64,000 nucleotides of DNA from CAYWEM01 sp964457225 (GCA_964457225.1 CAYWEM010000005.1:62001-126000), one strand, 5' to 3'; shown: positions 42,720 to 51,479, counted from the stretch's first letter. The notes: generated by a model not told the origin, from the sequence alone. Made by a program: numbers and translations.

Positions 42720-43187
42720 TCATTCCTCCTGGGGATTAAGTCTCTTTATTATGGTTCTTTCCCGTTGCCCCCCCAGGGCGACGGTCAGTATTTTTCGGAA
42801 GGTGACCGATCCATGGTCTATGTGCGTGATTTCCCCGTCGTACAGCTTGGTGCCCAGGCCGACCTTGTAGGGGCGGCCGTCCGGGCCGGTCAGCAGTACG
42901 TGAAAACGGCCGTTGGCAAAGGCGATGCCGCTCAAATCGACCTCGTCTATCATCAGGCCGGCCAGGCCGTGCAGGGTTTCCCGCTTGGCCCGCACGTTGC
43001 GCGAGCGCAAAAGGCTGACGAAGGGATCACGCCGGCCCTCGGGCCGGTAGACGAATTCCCCGGGCGGCAGTTCCAGCTCGGAGCTTTCCTCCTGCAGGAC
43101 CGCGACCCCGCTTTCCTCTTCCGCTTCCTGGGCGTTCAGCAGGGGCAGAAAGAGGAATATAAGGAATACAATAAGCAGGCTTTTCAT
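42720..43187 (-). CDS. pilP: Pilus assembly lipoprotein-like protein PilP
   Basis: 155 residues. N-terminal hydrophobic signal, an acidic/disordered linker, and the PilP HR fold: GEFVYRPEGRRDPFVSLLR, LSGIAFANGRFHVLLTGPDGRPYKVGLGTKLYDGEITHIDHGSV. No Cys lipobox is seen, so it is probably soluble or anchored by the N-terminal helix. It links PilNO to PilQ. Its start is one base from the pilO stop. Confidence 0.9.
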   Translation of the reverse strand: MKSLLIVFLIFLFLPLLNAQEAEEESGVAVLQEESSELELPPGEFVYRPEGRRDPFVSLLRSRNVRAKRETLHGLAGLMIDEVDLSGIAFANGRFHVLLTGPDGRPYKVGLGTKLYDGEITHIDHGSVTFRKILTVALGGQRERTIIKRLNPQEE

Positions 43188-43810
43188 CAGAAGTCCTCCT
43201 CGTCTCTCACCGGTTGAGCCCGGCGCGCCGGCTGACGGGCCGGAGCTTTCTTGGGCGGGGCTTCACGGTAGATGTAGGTGGTGGCGTTGAAATCGGCCTT
43301 GATGGTGAAGCCTTCCCGGGTGGAACTGAGCGGGGTGATATTGAGATTGTACACGTTGAAAATCTTCTTCAGCCGGGAAAGCTGGTCGAAGAAAATGCCC
43401 AGGTTGTGGTAACTGCCTTCAACGCTGACTACTATCGGCCATTCGATGTAGATGTCCCGGGCGACTTCCTTGCCCGGAGTGAAACGCATGATGCGGAGCC
43501 TGGCATTGGTGACGATGTTCTGGATGCGGGACAGGATGTCGGCTATTTCACGGCGCTCGGGCAGGATGCCCTTCAAATCTTCCAGTATTTTCTGGTTGGC
43601 GGCCAGCTGTTCCTCGATTTTCTGCCGGTCGGCCCGGGCCTTTTCCGCTTTCCTGATTTCCAGCACGATCTTTTCCCGGTCTTCAACCACGCGTTCGATG
43701 TTGTCGTTGGTCGGGGAATAGTGCAGGTAATAGAAAAGCCCGAAACAGATCGCGCCGATCAGCAGGAAAACTCCGAGTTGTCCGTACCAGGGTAAGTTTT
43801 GCAGTTCCAT
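43187..43810 (-). CDS. pilO: Pilus assembly protein PilO
   Basis: 207 residues from ATG 43810, one base after the pilN stop (TGACATG). One N-terminal membrane span (about 10-28), coiled coil (about 35-90) and a ferredoxin-like periplasmic domain (about 95-185) with YHNLGIFFDQLSRLKKIFNVYNLNI. It pairs with PilN in the inner-membrane alignment complex. The tail is Ala/Pro/Arg-rich. Confidence 0.93.
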   Translation of the reverse strand: MELQNLPWYGQLGVFLLIGAICFGLFYYLHYSPTNDNIERVVEDREKIVLEIRKAEKARADRQKIEEQLAANQKILEDLKGILPERREIADILSRIQNIVTNARLRIMRFTPGKEVARDIYIEWPIVVSVEGSYHNLGIFFDQLSRLKKIFNVYNLNITPLSSTREGFTIKADFNATTYIYREAPPKKAPARQPARRAQPVRDEEDF

Positions 43811-43811
43811 G

Positions 43812-44411
43812 TCAAACCGCCTTCTGGGGCTCGGAAGCCCTTTTGAAAGTGCACCTGATCTTGAAGTCGAAGATGTCCATTCCGGCTTCCTGCTTGCGGA
43901 CCGAGGTCTCAAGCTGGACGTTTTCGAAGTAACCGGAATTACTCAGGTTGTTGATCAGGTCGACGATCAGGTTGTTGGAGATGGCCTTGCCTTCGATGTT
44001 AAGGGTGAACTGGTGAAAAACGGTCTTGGTCAGCCAGACCCAGTCGGGCAGGGACACGGAAAGCTTGTCCATCATCAGCATGGCGTTTTGCTGCTGGGCC
44101 TTGAGGTCGTTGATGATCTTGATCTTTCTTTCCACCTCGGCGGCCGTTTTCTGGGCGTCGGCCAGCAGTTTGAGCTCCTTCTCAAGCTCGGCCAGCCGGG
44201 CCCGGCTGTCTTCGAGCAGCTGTGTTTCCCTTTTCAGGCGGCCGTCCTGGAGAAAGTAGGCTCCGCCTATGGTGCCCAGGGTCAGTACCAGGGCGCCAAC
44301 GGCAACGTAGATGTTGAGCTTGCCCGGGCCCTTTTCCTCGGCGAAATAGGCGGTTTCGTCCCGGCGCGGGGCCTCTTTCTTTTCGGGTTTCAACAAATTG
44401 ATGCGAATCAT
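43812..44411 (-). CDS. pilN: Pilus assembly protein PilN
   Basis: 199 residues. MIRINLLKPEKKEAP opens the protein: the NLL motif binds PilM. One membrane span (about 36-56), coiled coil (62-105), then a ferredoxin-like domain to about 190. Overlaps pilM by ATGA. Confidence 0.95.
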   Translation of the reverse strand: MIRINLLKPEKKEAPRRDETAYFAEEKGPGKLNIYVAVGALVLTLGTIGGAYFLQDGRLKRETQLLEDSRARLAELEKELKLLADAQKTAAEVERKIKIINDLKAQQQNAMLMMDKLSVSLPDWVWLTKTVFHQFTLNIEGKAISNNLIVDLINNLSNSGYFENVQLETSVRKQEAGMDIFDFKIRCTFKRASEPQKAV

Positions 44412-45487
44412 TTTTTGTCTCCCACTGCTCTCAGGGCCAGGCCTACGGCCACGTTGAATGCCGGGGCCACCTCCCTGATAAAGACTTCATCAAATTTCTT
44501 GAAATTGATCTCGATGTTGTTGAAAGGATTGATGATTTCGACCGGCATGTCAAAGGACTGGGAGAAGAGGTCGGATATGGCTTCGAGGTTGGCGCTGCCG
44601 CCGCTCAGCAGAACGTTGTCGATGCGGCTGTCGGTGGCGTTGGAGCGGTAAAACTCGAAGGTTTTCCTGATTTCGTTCTTGAGATCGCCGAAGACCATGT
44701 TGATGATCGGCTTGAGGGCGCCCGAGGAAACACCGTCCACGGAACGGCCCTTTTTCAGCGATTCGGCCTTTTCATAGGGCAGGTTGAGTTCCTTCTGCAG
44801 CATGTCGGTGAAGTGATTGCCGCCGAATGCCAGGTCGCGCACGAAGACCAGCTGGCCGAAACGGGATATGGTGATGTTGGTGATCGAGGCGCCGATGTTG
44901 ATGATGGCCACCGAGCGGTCCTGGAAGACCTCGTAGTTGTACAGCACGCTGTTCAGGGCGGCGAAGGAATCGAGATCGACTATCTGGGCGCTTTTACCGG
45001 CACTGCTGATGACGCTCAGGTAATCGTTCAGTTTTTCCTTGCGCACCGCGGCCAGGATGACGCTGACCCGGTCGGGGGGGATGTCCGGTGATTCCACGAT
45101 CTCGTAGTCGATGCTGACTTCCTCCGGGGTGAAGGGGATGTGGGGCCGCGATTCCCAGAGAATGTGTTCGTGCATCTCATCGGCGGCCAGCTTCTGGACT
45201 TCGATGCGCTTGACGATCACCGAGCCCCCTGATACGCCGAAGGACAGGTTGTTGCTGCGGGCCTTTGACTCGTAAAAAACTCTCTGGATGGCGTCGACCA
45301 CCGCGGTCGAATCCATGATGCTGCCCTCCACGATGGATTGGTAGGGCAGTGGTTCGTAGCCCAGGGCCATCAGCTCGAAGCGGGTTTCCCCTCCCTTCTT
45401 GACGGGTTTCAGTTCCACCAGTTTGAGGGCGAACGAGCCGATATCCAGGCCGACTGTCTTGGTTTTTTTCAGGTTTATCAAAGCCAT
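44408..45487 (-). CDS. pilM: Pilus assembly ATPase PilM (actin-like)
   Basis: 359 residues, actin/FtsA-like: KTVGLDIGSFALKLVEL (phosphate 1), IVDLDSFAALNSV, VAIINIGASITNITISR (phosphate 2), VLLSGGSANLEAISDLF (adenosine). It binds the PilN N-terminus at the cytoplasmic side and recruits the motor. GGAGAG before ATG. Confidence 0.95.
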   Translation of the reverse strand: MALINLKKTKTVGLDIGSFALKLVELKPVKKGGETRFELMALGYEPLPYQSIVEGSIMDSTAVVDAIQRVFYESKARSNNLSFGVSGGSVIVKRIEVQKLAADEMHEHILWESRPHIPFTPEEVSIDYEIVESPDIPPDRVSVILAAVRKEKLNDYLSVISSAGKSAQIVDLDSFAALNSVLYNYEVFQDRSVAIINIGASITNITISRFGQLVFVRDLAFGGNHFTDMLQKELNLPYEKAESLKKGRSVDGVSSGALKPIINMVFGDLKNEIRKTFEFYRSNATDSRIDNVLLSGGSANLEAISDLFSQSFDMPVEIINPFNNIEINFKKFDEVFIREVAPAFNVAVGLALRAVGDKK

Positions 45488-45863
45488 TTTACTCTCCAGC
45501 GCCTGATAGTTTTCATCTTGTCAAATCAATTAACACAGGAAAAATGAATTGTCAAGTTTTTTTTCTTATTTTTTGTTGAATTATCGGCTGTATAGAAAAA
45601 AATCATTTATTATAGGCGCTTTTGCAAAACGGGCTTTTGAGTAAAAAATGCCCGGAAAGCCCATTTTTACAGCCTATTCAGGCTGTCGGGACTGGTTTTT
45701 TTCAGCCCGGCCGCCGGGGCCGGAAAATGCCTTTTTTCCCCCGGAGAAGGCGGCTCTGTCTGGCCGCCGGGAAATCCGGCCCGAATCAGGAATAATTATT
45801 CGCAAACCGGGTTGCCGAAATGAAGATTTGTTCTTTCTCCGCTTCGCTCAGGCCCGGTTTTTT
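45488..45863. other. Intergenic region between pilM and fabD (376 bases)
   Basis: The longest gene-free stretch. It holds the pilM promoter and several hairpins: ACAGCCT/AGGCTGT (45669-45686), GGCGGC/GCCGCC (45749-45768), and a GGGCTTT/AAAGCCC pair (45630s-45660s), separated by A/T tracts. A perfect TATAAT on the minus strand near 45610 may be a second pilus promoter. I found no credible protein frame. It also receives transcripts leaving fabD, so some hairpins may be terminators. Confidence 0.5.
45528..45555 (-). promoter_or_regulatory. Promoter of the pilMNOPQ operon
   Basis: Minus strand: perfect TTGACA (45555-45550), 16-base spacer, TTAATT (45533-45528), with a TG pair nearby. Leader of about 35 bases before the pilM ATG. 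Should drive the whole 7.8-kb unit to the Roadblock gene. Confidence 0.55.
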
Positions 45864-46781
45864 TTACGCCTGTTTCAGCCTCTGCAGGTCGGCCGCCGAG
45901 GAGAGTGACTCGATTTCCGCTTCAACGCCCAGTTCGCGGGCCGTTTTCTTGAGCAGGCCGGCCAGCACGTTGCCCGGCCCGATTTCCACGAACCTGGTCA
46001 CCCCGTCCTGTTGCAGCATCCTTTCCATGGTGCTGTGCCAGAGCACCGGTCGGGAGACCTGCAGTTTCAGTCCTTCCCGGGCCGCTTCTCCGTCGGCGGT
46101 CAGTTCGGCGCCGACGTTGCCGCGGATCGGGAATTTCAGATCCTGGAATTTCACTGCGGCCAGGTCCAGGGCCAGCTTTTCCTCGGCCGGCAGCATCAGC
46201 CTGCTGTGAAACGGGGCGGAAACCGGCAGGAAAACCGTCTTGGCCGCGTTGATTTGTCGGGCCGCCTCTTCCACAGCCGTCTTTTCACCGGAAATTACCA
46301 GCTGGGCGGCGCTGTTCCAGTTGGCCAGGTCGACCACGCCGTCGACTGCCGCGGCGACCGACCTGACTTTTTCTATGTCCGCGCCGATCAGGGCGGCCAT
46401 GGCTCCTTGTCCGACCGGCACCGCTTCCTGCATGTAAAGGCCGCGCTGGTGAACCAGTTTCACCGCATCCTCGAAATCGAGGGCTCCGGCGCAGACCAGG
46501 GCCGAGTATTCTCCCAGGCTGTGCCCGGCGGCCAGGTCGGGTTGCCGCCCGAGCAGGCTGAACAGTATATAGGAAACGGTCAGCAGGGCCGGCTGGGTGT
46601 ACTGGGTCAGCTTGAGTTGATCTTCCGGACCCTCGAAGCAGAGCCGCGACAGGGGGAAAGACAGGGCCCGGTCGGCCCGGTCGAAGGTTTCCCCGGCGAA
46701 TTCCGAGATTTCGCAGAGATCCAGTCCCATGCCTACTTTCTGGGAACCCTGGCCGGGAAAGAGAAAAGCTGTTTTTTTCAT
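45864..46781 (-). CDS. fabD: Malonyl-CoA:ACP transacylase FabD
   Basis: 305 residues, normal length. FLFPGQGSQKVGMGLDL at the start, GHSLGEYSALVCAGAL with the catalytic Ser, the conserved Arg/His later (APFHSRLM) and GPGNVLAGLLKK at the end. It loads malonyl onto acyl carrier protein for fatty acid synthesis. The ATG overlaps the upstream exported-protein gene by ATGA. Confidence 0.97.
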   Translation of the reverse strand: MKKTAFLFPGQGSQKVGMGLDLCEISEFAGETFDRADRALSFPLSRLCFEGPEDQLKLTQYTQPALLTVSYILFSLLGRQPDLAAGHSLGEYSALVCAGALDFEDAVKLVHQRGLYMQEAVPVGQGAMAALIGADIEKVRSVAAAVDGVVDLANWNSAAQLVISGEKTAVEEAARQINAAKTVFLPVSAPFHSRLMLPAEEKLALDLAAVKFQDLKFPIRGNVGAELTADGEAAREGLKLQVSRPVLWHSTMERMLQQDGVTRFVEIGPGNVLAGLLKKTARELGVEAEIESLSSAADLQRLKQA

Positions 46782-47740
46782 TTCGATCCTCCTTGGTTTT
46801 CATTTTCAATCCGCCGGTCCAGGCGGCGCAGGCTGACCCGGCCCCGGCCGGTGATGCCTTTCTGATTGGCCATTTCCAGTTCGATCAGGTCTTCCAGCAA
46901 TCGACCGTCTTTACTTTCCAGGGTCACTTGGCGGATCATGCTCTTAATGGCGAATTCCTTCCAGATTCTGACCTGCGGGGCGGCTTCCCCCAGGTAGGTG
47001 ACGGAGCCGTCGGCGTTGTTCTTGAGCCGGTATTTCAGGCGGAAAGGCTTTTCCTGCTCTACCTGCACCAGGCGGGCCACGATCCTGGCGGTCTGCGAGG
47101 CAAGTTCGCCCAGGGCTGAGCTCAGGTCGATGTCTTCGCTGTGCCAGCCGGTGCCGGGGTCGGCGTTTTCCGGGGGCAGGCAGGAATGGCCGTAAAAACT
47201 GAGCGCGGCCAGCAGCATGGGGTAGAAATTGCTTTCAACCTGGTCGTCCTGGCCGGTTTTCAGGGGCCGCAATCTGACCGAGCCGCCGACCTCCAGGTGC
47301 CGGCCTTCGCGGCCGCGCCTGAAAGCGGGTGGAAAATCCGGGTCTGTTTCCGGGAAAAAGAACAGGAAGAAAGGGTTTTTTACGTAGCGGGCGAAATCAG
47401 GCTGAGTTTGCTGCCAGTGGGCCAGTTCTCTTTCGGCAGTTTCCCGGTGACCGCCCTGTCGGCTGACCAGCACGGCCAGGTGGCGGCCCTTGAAGCCCAG
47501 GGTGCGGATCAGCAGGGCCGGCCCGGGGGTGCCCGATGCGCTGAACCTGGTCAGGCCGTCTTCTTCAGGTCCGGTACTGAAGACCAGGTCGGCCGAGGCC
47601 TGGAAATAAACCCGGTAGGGAATGACCAGCAGTATTTTGCCCTGGGCCTGGCCGGAAAAAGAATAACCGGCCAGGTAATCCTGGCCGGCGGGCAGGAGCG
47701 CGGCCGCCAGCAGTACCAGGACCGGGAGCGCGCTTTTCAC
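46778..47740 (-). CDS. Exported protein of unknown function (DUF3108-like length and layout)
   Basis: 320 residues from GTG 47740, which overlaps the prmC stop as GTGA; the longer upstream frame is prmC in another phase. Signal peptide (VKSALPVLVLLAAALLPAG), then a beta-rich body containing SFSGQAQGKILLVIPYRVYFQ, the opening pattern of DUF3108-type periplasmic proteins, and YLGEAAPQVRIWKEFAIKSMIRQVTLESKDGRLLEDLIELE near the end. Assignment to DUF3108 is tentative. Confidence 0.7.
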   Translation of the reverse strand: MKSALPVLVLLAAALLPAGQDYLAGYSFSGQAQGKILLVIPYRVYFQASADLVFSTGPEEDGLTRFSASGTPGPALLIRTLGFKGRHLAVLVSRQGGHRETAERELAHWQQTQPDFARYVKNPFFLFFFPETDPDFPPAFRRGREGRHLEVGGSVRLRPLKTGQDDQVESNFYPMLLAALSFYGHSCLPPENADPGTGWHSEDIDLSSALGELASQTARIVARLVQVEQEKPFRLKYRLKNNADGSVTYLGEAAPQVRIWKEFAIKSMIRQVTLESKDGRLLEDLIELEMANQKGITGRGRVSLRRLDRRIENENQGGSK

Positions 47741-48555
47741 CGGGCCGCCTCGACCATGCGGGTGATGCCCTGCAGGTCTTTGCTGAATGAAACATCGTTG
47801 AAGCCCTGGTCGGCCAGCAATGAGGCCACGGCCGCCTGCTGACCGCTGCCGAATTCCAGCAGCAGCCTGCCCCCGGCGGCCAGGAAAGCACCGGCCCGGC
47901 TGATGATCGCGGCGATGATTTCCAGGCCGCCCGGCCCGGCCACCAGTGCCTGGCGGGGTTCGAAGTCCCTGACTCCGGGTTCGCAGGCCGCCCATTCCTT
48001 CTCGGAGAGATAGGGCGGGTTGGCCAGGATCAGGTTGAAAGCGGTCCGGCGCCGGGGAAACAGGTCACCGGCCACGGTACTGACGCGTTTCTCCAGGCCA
48101 AGGGACCTGATGTTGTGTTTCAGCACTTCCCGGGCCCGGGGGTCTTTTTCCAGGGCCAGCACCCTGACCGGGGCATTGGCCGCCAGGGCCAGGGCCAGGC
48201 AGCCGCTGCCCGAACCTATGTCCAGCACCAGGTCTCCCGGCCGGCAGGCGGCCAGGGCTTTTTCCACCAGCAGTTCACTTTCCGGCCGGGGGATGAGCAC
48301 CCGGCGGTCGACCGTGAAAGGCAGGGAAAAGAATTCCCTGGTACCGGTCAGGTAGGCCAGGGGTTCGCCCCGGGCCAGTCTTTCCAGCAGGTTTTGCCAA
48401 CGAAGGAGACTGGCCGGATCCGGCGGGCAATCGTTTTTCCCGGCCCAGAAACTCTCCTGGCTGATCCCGAAGACCGTGCAGATCAACAGCAGTATTTCCC
48501 GGGCCCGGCCGGGCAGTTTTCGGCAGGATTCACGGTAGATTTCGTCCAGCAGCAC
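47737..48555 (-). CDS. prmC: Peptide chain release factor N5-glutamine methyltransferase PrmC
   Basis: 272 residues, GTG start sharing one base with the prfA stop (TAGTG). SAM-binding DIGSGSGCLALALA and substrate loop LANPPYL (NPPY motif). It methylates the Gln of the GGQ motif in release factors; prfA is the gene before it, the usual arrangement. Confidence 0.96.
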   Translation of the reverse strand: MLLDEIYRESCRKLPGRAREILLLICTVFGISQESFWAGKNDCPPDPASLLRWQNLLERLARGEPLAYLTGTREFFSLPFTVDRRVLIPRPESELLVEKALAACRPGDLVLDIGSGSGCLALALAANAPVRVLALEKDPRAREVLKHNIRSLGLEKRVSTVAGDLFPRRRTAFNLILANPPYLSEKEWAACEPGVRDFEPRQALVAGPGGLEIIAAIISRAGAFLAAGGRLLLEFGSGQQAAVASLLADQGFNDVSFSKDLQGITRMVEAAR

Positions 48556-49661
48556 TAGTGGAGGGGGGCGGCCAGCTTGGCCTGCAGGAGGGTCTCGGCC
48601 TGTTGTTCCCTTAATTCTCCCAGCAGTTCGTCGAGTTCCCCGGACAGAATTATTTCGGCGCTGAAATTCCGGCCTGAAAGACGATGATCGGTGACCCGGT
48701 TCTGGGGGATGTTGTAGGTGCGGATTTTTTCACTGCGCAGGCCTGCTCCGATCTGTGATTTACGGTTCTCGGCGATTTCCGATTCCCGGCGTTCCCTTTC
48801 CAGTTCGTACAACCTGGCCTTGAGCACTTTCATGGCCCGGTCCCGGTTCTTGTGCTGGGATTTTTCATCCTGGCAGCTGACCACCAGGCCGGTCGGCAGG
48901 TGGGTGATGCGGATGGCCGATTCGGTGCGGTTGACGTGCTGGCCCCCCGGGGCCGAGGAAGCGAAAGTGTCGATGCGCAGGTCGCGGGGCTGGATGTTCA
49001 CTTCGACATCACTGACTTCCGGGAGCACGGCCACGGTCACGGTCGAGGTGTGAATGCGGCCGCCGGCCTCGGTTATCGGCACCCGCTGGACCCGGTGCAC
49101 GCCGCTTTCGCGCCCCAGCAGGCGATGCGCGTCTTCGCCCTTCAGGTGGACTATAATTTCCTTGTTGCCGCCGATGGCGGAAATGGCTGAAGAGATGATT
49201 TCACTTTTCCAGCCTTTTTTCTCGGCGAAATGCAGGTACATGCGCAACAGCTCCGAAGCGAACAAGGAAGCTTCGTCGCCCCCGGTGCCGGCCCGGATTT
49301 CCAGGAAAACGTTGCGGCGATCGCTTTCTTCATCATCGCTGAGCAGGTTTTTGGCTTCCCTGACCAGTGCTTCGCTCTCCGACTCCAGCTGTTCCAGTTC
49401 TTCATGGGCCAGCTGGGCCAATTCACGGTCCGGGTTTTCCCCGAGCATTTTTTCCGTTTCCAGGCGGTCCGCCTGCACCCGGCTCAGGCGGCGCTCAATT
49501 TCGGCCATCGGCGCCAGCCGGGCGATTTCTATGCTTATTTCGCGAAGTTTCTTTGGATTGGCGGCCGTTTCAGTATCGGCTGCCAGGCGGTTCAGTTCCT
49601 GGTATCTGGTCCGGATTCCTTCGAGGTACTTGAACAGGACGTCACTGTTCCTTGTATCCAT
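48555..49661 (-). CDS. prfA: Peptide chain release factor 1
   Basis: 368 residues. GRIHTSTVTVAVLPE and the PxT-type codon-recognition motif seen as PIT (in VQRVPITEAGG), which replaces the common PAT/PVT. GGQHVNRTESAIRITH bears the GGQ loop. It terminates at UAA and UAG. The 5' end overlaps rpmE by 20 bases. Confidence 0.96.
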   Translation of the reverse strand: MDTRNSDVLFKYLEGIRTRYQELNRLAADTETAANPKKLREISIEIARLAPMAEIERRLSRVQADRLETEKMLGENPDRELAQLAHEELEQLESESEALVREAKNLLSDDEESDRRNVFLEIRAGTGGDEASLFASELLRMYLHFAEKKGWKSEIISSAISAIGGNKEIIVHLKGEDAHRLLGRESGVHRVQRVPITEAGGRIHTSTVTVAVLPEVSDVEVNIQPRDLRIDTFASSAPGGQHVNRTESAIRITHLPTGLVVSCQDEKSQHKNRDRAMKVLKARLYELERERRESEIAENRKSQIGAGLRSEKIRTYNIPQNRVTDHRLSGRNFSAEIILSGELDELLGELREQQAETLLQAKLAAPLH

Positions 49662-49848
49662 ATTTTTTCTTGAACTTGTCTATGCGTCCTTCGGTATCGA
49701 TGTACTTTTGCTTGCCGGTGAAAAACGGGTGGCAAGAGGAGCAGATTTCAACTTCGATCTTGGGGGTGGTGGCCCTGGTATCGAACGAAACGCCGCAGGC
49801 GCAGGTCACCTTGCAGTCGGTATATTTAGGATGAATGCCTTTTTTCAT
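49642..49848 (-). CDS. rpmE: 50S ribosomal protein L31 (zinc-binding type)
   Basis: 68 residues: MKKGIHPKY at the start, zinc ligands in CKVTCAC (two Cys of a CxC set) and CSSCHPFFTGKQKYIDTEGRIDKF. This is the Cys-containing (C+) form. First gene of rpmE-prfA-prmC-exported protein-fabD, AGGAGG before the ATG. Confidence 0.97.
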   Translation of the reverse strand: MKKGIHPKYTDCKVTCACGVSFDTRATTPKIEVEICSSCHPFFTGKQKYIDTEGRIDKFKKKYGYKEQ

Positions 49849-49869
49849 CGAGCCTCCTGATGATGTTGA

Positions 49870-49898
49870 ATTTTAGCATTTCCGGCCTTTGAAGTCAA
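49870..49898 (-). promoter_or_regulatory. Promoter of the rpmE-prfA operon
   Basis: Minus strand: TTGACT (49898-49893), 17-base spacer, TAAAAT (49875-49870) with extended TG (TGC). About 15 bases of leader before AGGAGG-ATG. Confidence 0.7.
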
Positions 49899-49935
49899 TG
49901 CCGCCCCCGAGTTTCCAATTTTCGGATTGATGTGG

Positions 49936-49941
49936 TACAAT
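49936..49941 (+). promoter_or_regulatory. Extended -10 upstream of the TPR gene and its leader frame
   Basis: TACAAT preceded by TG at 49933-49934; the -35 17 bases upstream is poor (TTCCAA). The ATG of a short frame lies nine bases further on. Confidence 0.45.
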
Positions 49942-49950
49942 ACCAAAATC

Positions 49951-50037
49951 ATGGCTAAAGAAAACCAAAGTCATAACACCAGGCTTTTTTTCAGCCTGGA
50001 AGTGTTGACAGCACCTAAAGCGGAGGAAAAAAAATGA
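49951..50037 (+). CDS. Candidate 28-codon leader peptide ahead of the TPR gene
   Basis: Begins nine bases after a TACAAT box, ends with a TGA overlapping the ATG at 50034 (ATGA). It reads MAKENQSHNT then hydrophobic FFSLEVL and a Lys-rich end. Inside lies a perfect hairpin CCAGGCT/AGCCTGG (49979-49999) with a T6C loop. Could couple translation of the next gene or be chance. Confidence 0.35.
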   Translation: MAKENQSHNTRLFFSLEVLTAPKAEEKK

Positions 50038-51227
50038 AAAGAAGCTTTCTGTTGTTTTTACTGGTCTGCCTGCTGCTGCCTGCGGCCTGGGCCCAGAACC
50101 TGGAAAACGCGGGTATGGACTATACCAAGGCTCTGGAAAAAAGCCCCGGCGCTGAACGGGCCAAGGCTTTTGAAGCTTATATAAAAACCTATCCGGATGC
50201 CGCGGCCAATGTCTTCACCAAACTGGCCTACCAGTGGCTGGCGGTTGATTACTACATCCTCAAGAACTACGACAAGGCCATCCAGCACGGAGAAAAAGCC
50301 CTGCAGCTCGGCGGCCTGGAAAAGCGCCTGGAAGCAAGGGTCAACCTGATCCTGGCCGATTCCTACGGCAGCAAGGATTCCCCCAAGTACAACAAGGACA
50401 AGGCCCTGCGCTTCGCCGACAAGGCCATCGCACTGGCCCGGGAAGGCAAATTCCAGGACGTTCTGCAGAACGCCGAGAACGTGAAAAAAAGCCTGACCGC
50501 CCCGCCGCCGCCGACGGTTACACCCGAAGCCCGCATGGCCGTGCTTTACCGCGAACGCAAGTTCAAGGAAGCCATCAGCCATTATCGTTCCCTGGCCGAC
50601 AAGGACAAGCAGAACCCGGTGATCGGCGAGCTCTACGCCAATTCACTGTTGCAGGACAACCAGGTGGATGCCGCTCTTGAAGCTTTCAACGCCCTGTACG
50701 CCAAGGAGCGCAAGGGCCAGACCGCGGTCAGCCTGGCCGAGGTTTACCTCAAGAAGGGAGCCCGGGACAAGCAGTTCCTGGACAAGGCCATCGAGTACTT
50801 CATCGAGGCTTCCTTCCTCTATCGCCAGGAAAAAAACCAGGCCAACGCCGACACCGCCCTCAATACGGGCAAGTACCGCCTGTTCGAGAAGTACGACTTC
50901 AACCGCCGCCAGAAACTGTACGAGGACAAGCTGAAACGCAACCAGTCCCAGCAGCCGTCCAACGAGCAGGAAGTGATCAGGCTGGAGCGTGAACTGCTGA
51001 CCCTGCAGCGCCGGCTGAACCGGGAATACTACGACATGGACATGGAACCGCCCGCCTTTGAACTGGACAAGGTCGAGAATCTCAAGAAAAGAATAAACCA
51101 GGCCAAGAGCGGCGCCAAGGCCCCGGAAGAGGACAAGGAAGGAGCTGCCCTGGCCGCTGAAAGAGACAAAATAGAAAAGGAATTCAGAGATCTGGTCGAG
51201 GCGGTCCGCAAGAGAATGAGCTCCTGA
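50034..51227 (+). CDS. Exported TPR/coiled-coil protein
   Basis: 397 residues. Signal peptide (1-20, ending AWA), TPR units (about 45-270: YILKNYDKAIQHGEKALQLGG, YRERKFKEAISHYRSLADKD, LQDNQVDAALEAFNALYAKE) and a C-terminal coiled coil (about 300-397) with NEQEVIRLERELLTLQRRLN. Periplasmic scaffold-type protein; function unknown. GGAGG eight bases before the ATG. A weak hairpin CGGT/ACCG plus T7 (51228-51247) may end its transcript. Confidence 0.8.
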   Translation: MKRSFLLFLLVCLLLPAAWAQNLENAGMDYTKALEKSPGAERAKAFEAYIKTYPDAAANVFTKLAYQWLAVDYYILKNYDKAIQHGEKALQLGGLEKRLEARVNLILADSYGSKDSPKYNKDKALRFADKAIALAREGKFQDVLQNAENVKKSLTAPPPPTVTPEARMAVLYRERKFKEAISHYRSLADKDKQNPVIGELYANSLLQDNQVDAALEAFNALYAKERKGQTAVSLAEVYLKKGARDKQFLDKAIEYFIEASFLYRQEKNQANADTALNTGKYRLFEKYDFNRRQKLYEDKLKRNQSQQPSNEQEVIRLERELLTLQRRLNREYYDMDMEPPAFELDKVENLKKRINQAKSGAKAPEEDKEGAALAAERDKIEKEFRDLVEAVRKRMSS

Positions 51228-51293
51228 CGGTCTGCACCGATTTTTTTGCCTGAATGATACAGTTGACAAGAACGAGTTAAAAGAGGAGGAACC

Positions 51294-51479
51294 ATGGCCT
51301 TGCTTATCAATGAAACCTGCATCAGTTGCGGAGCCTGTGAAGCGGTTTGCCCGGTGAACGCCATTTCCCAGGGCGAAGACCGCTACGTGATCGATGCCAG
51401 CCTTTGCGTGGAATGTGTCGGCCATTTCGACACTCCGCAATGCGCGGATGTCTGCCCGACCGATTCCTGCGTCAAGTAA
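51294..51479 (+). CDS. 2[4Fe-4S] ferredoxin (YfhL type)
   Basis: 61 residues. First cluster CISCGACEAVCPVNAI; second CVECVGHFDTPQCADVCPTDS with the enlarged Cys spacing typical of YfhL-type ferredoxins. Electron carrier. AGAGGAGGA before ATG; a perfect terminator follows. Confidence 0.95.
   Translation: MALLINETCISCGACEAVCPVNAISQGEDRYVIDASLCVECVGHFDTPQCADVCPTDSCVK

Noticed and set aside
41250..43217. 655-codon plus-strand open frame opposite pilQ/pilP
   Set aside because: Antisense shadow of a high-GC gene; composition is poor for a protein and pilQ on the other strand is certain.
45648..45908. 86-codon plus-strand frame between pilM and fabD
   Set aside because: No ribosome binding site, overlaps fabD antisense, arginine/proline-rich shadow composition.
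46778..47995. Long version of the exported protein starting at 47995
   Set aside because: The first 85 codons lie in prmC in another phase; GTG 47740 overlaps the prmC stop and starts a signal peptide.
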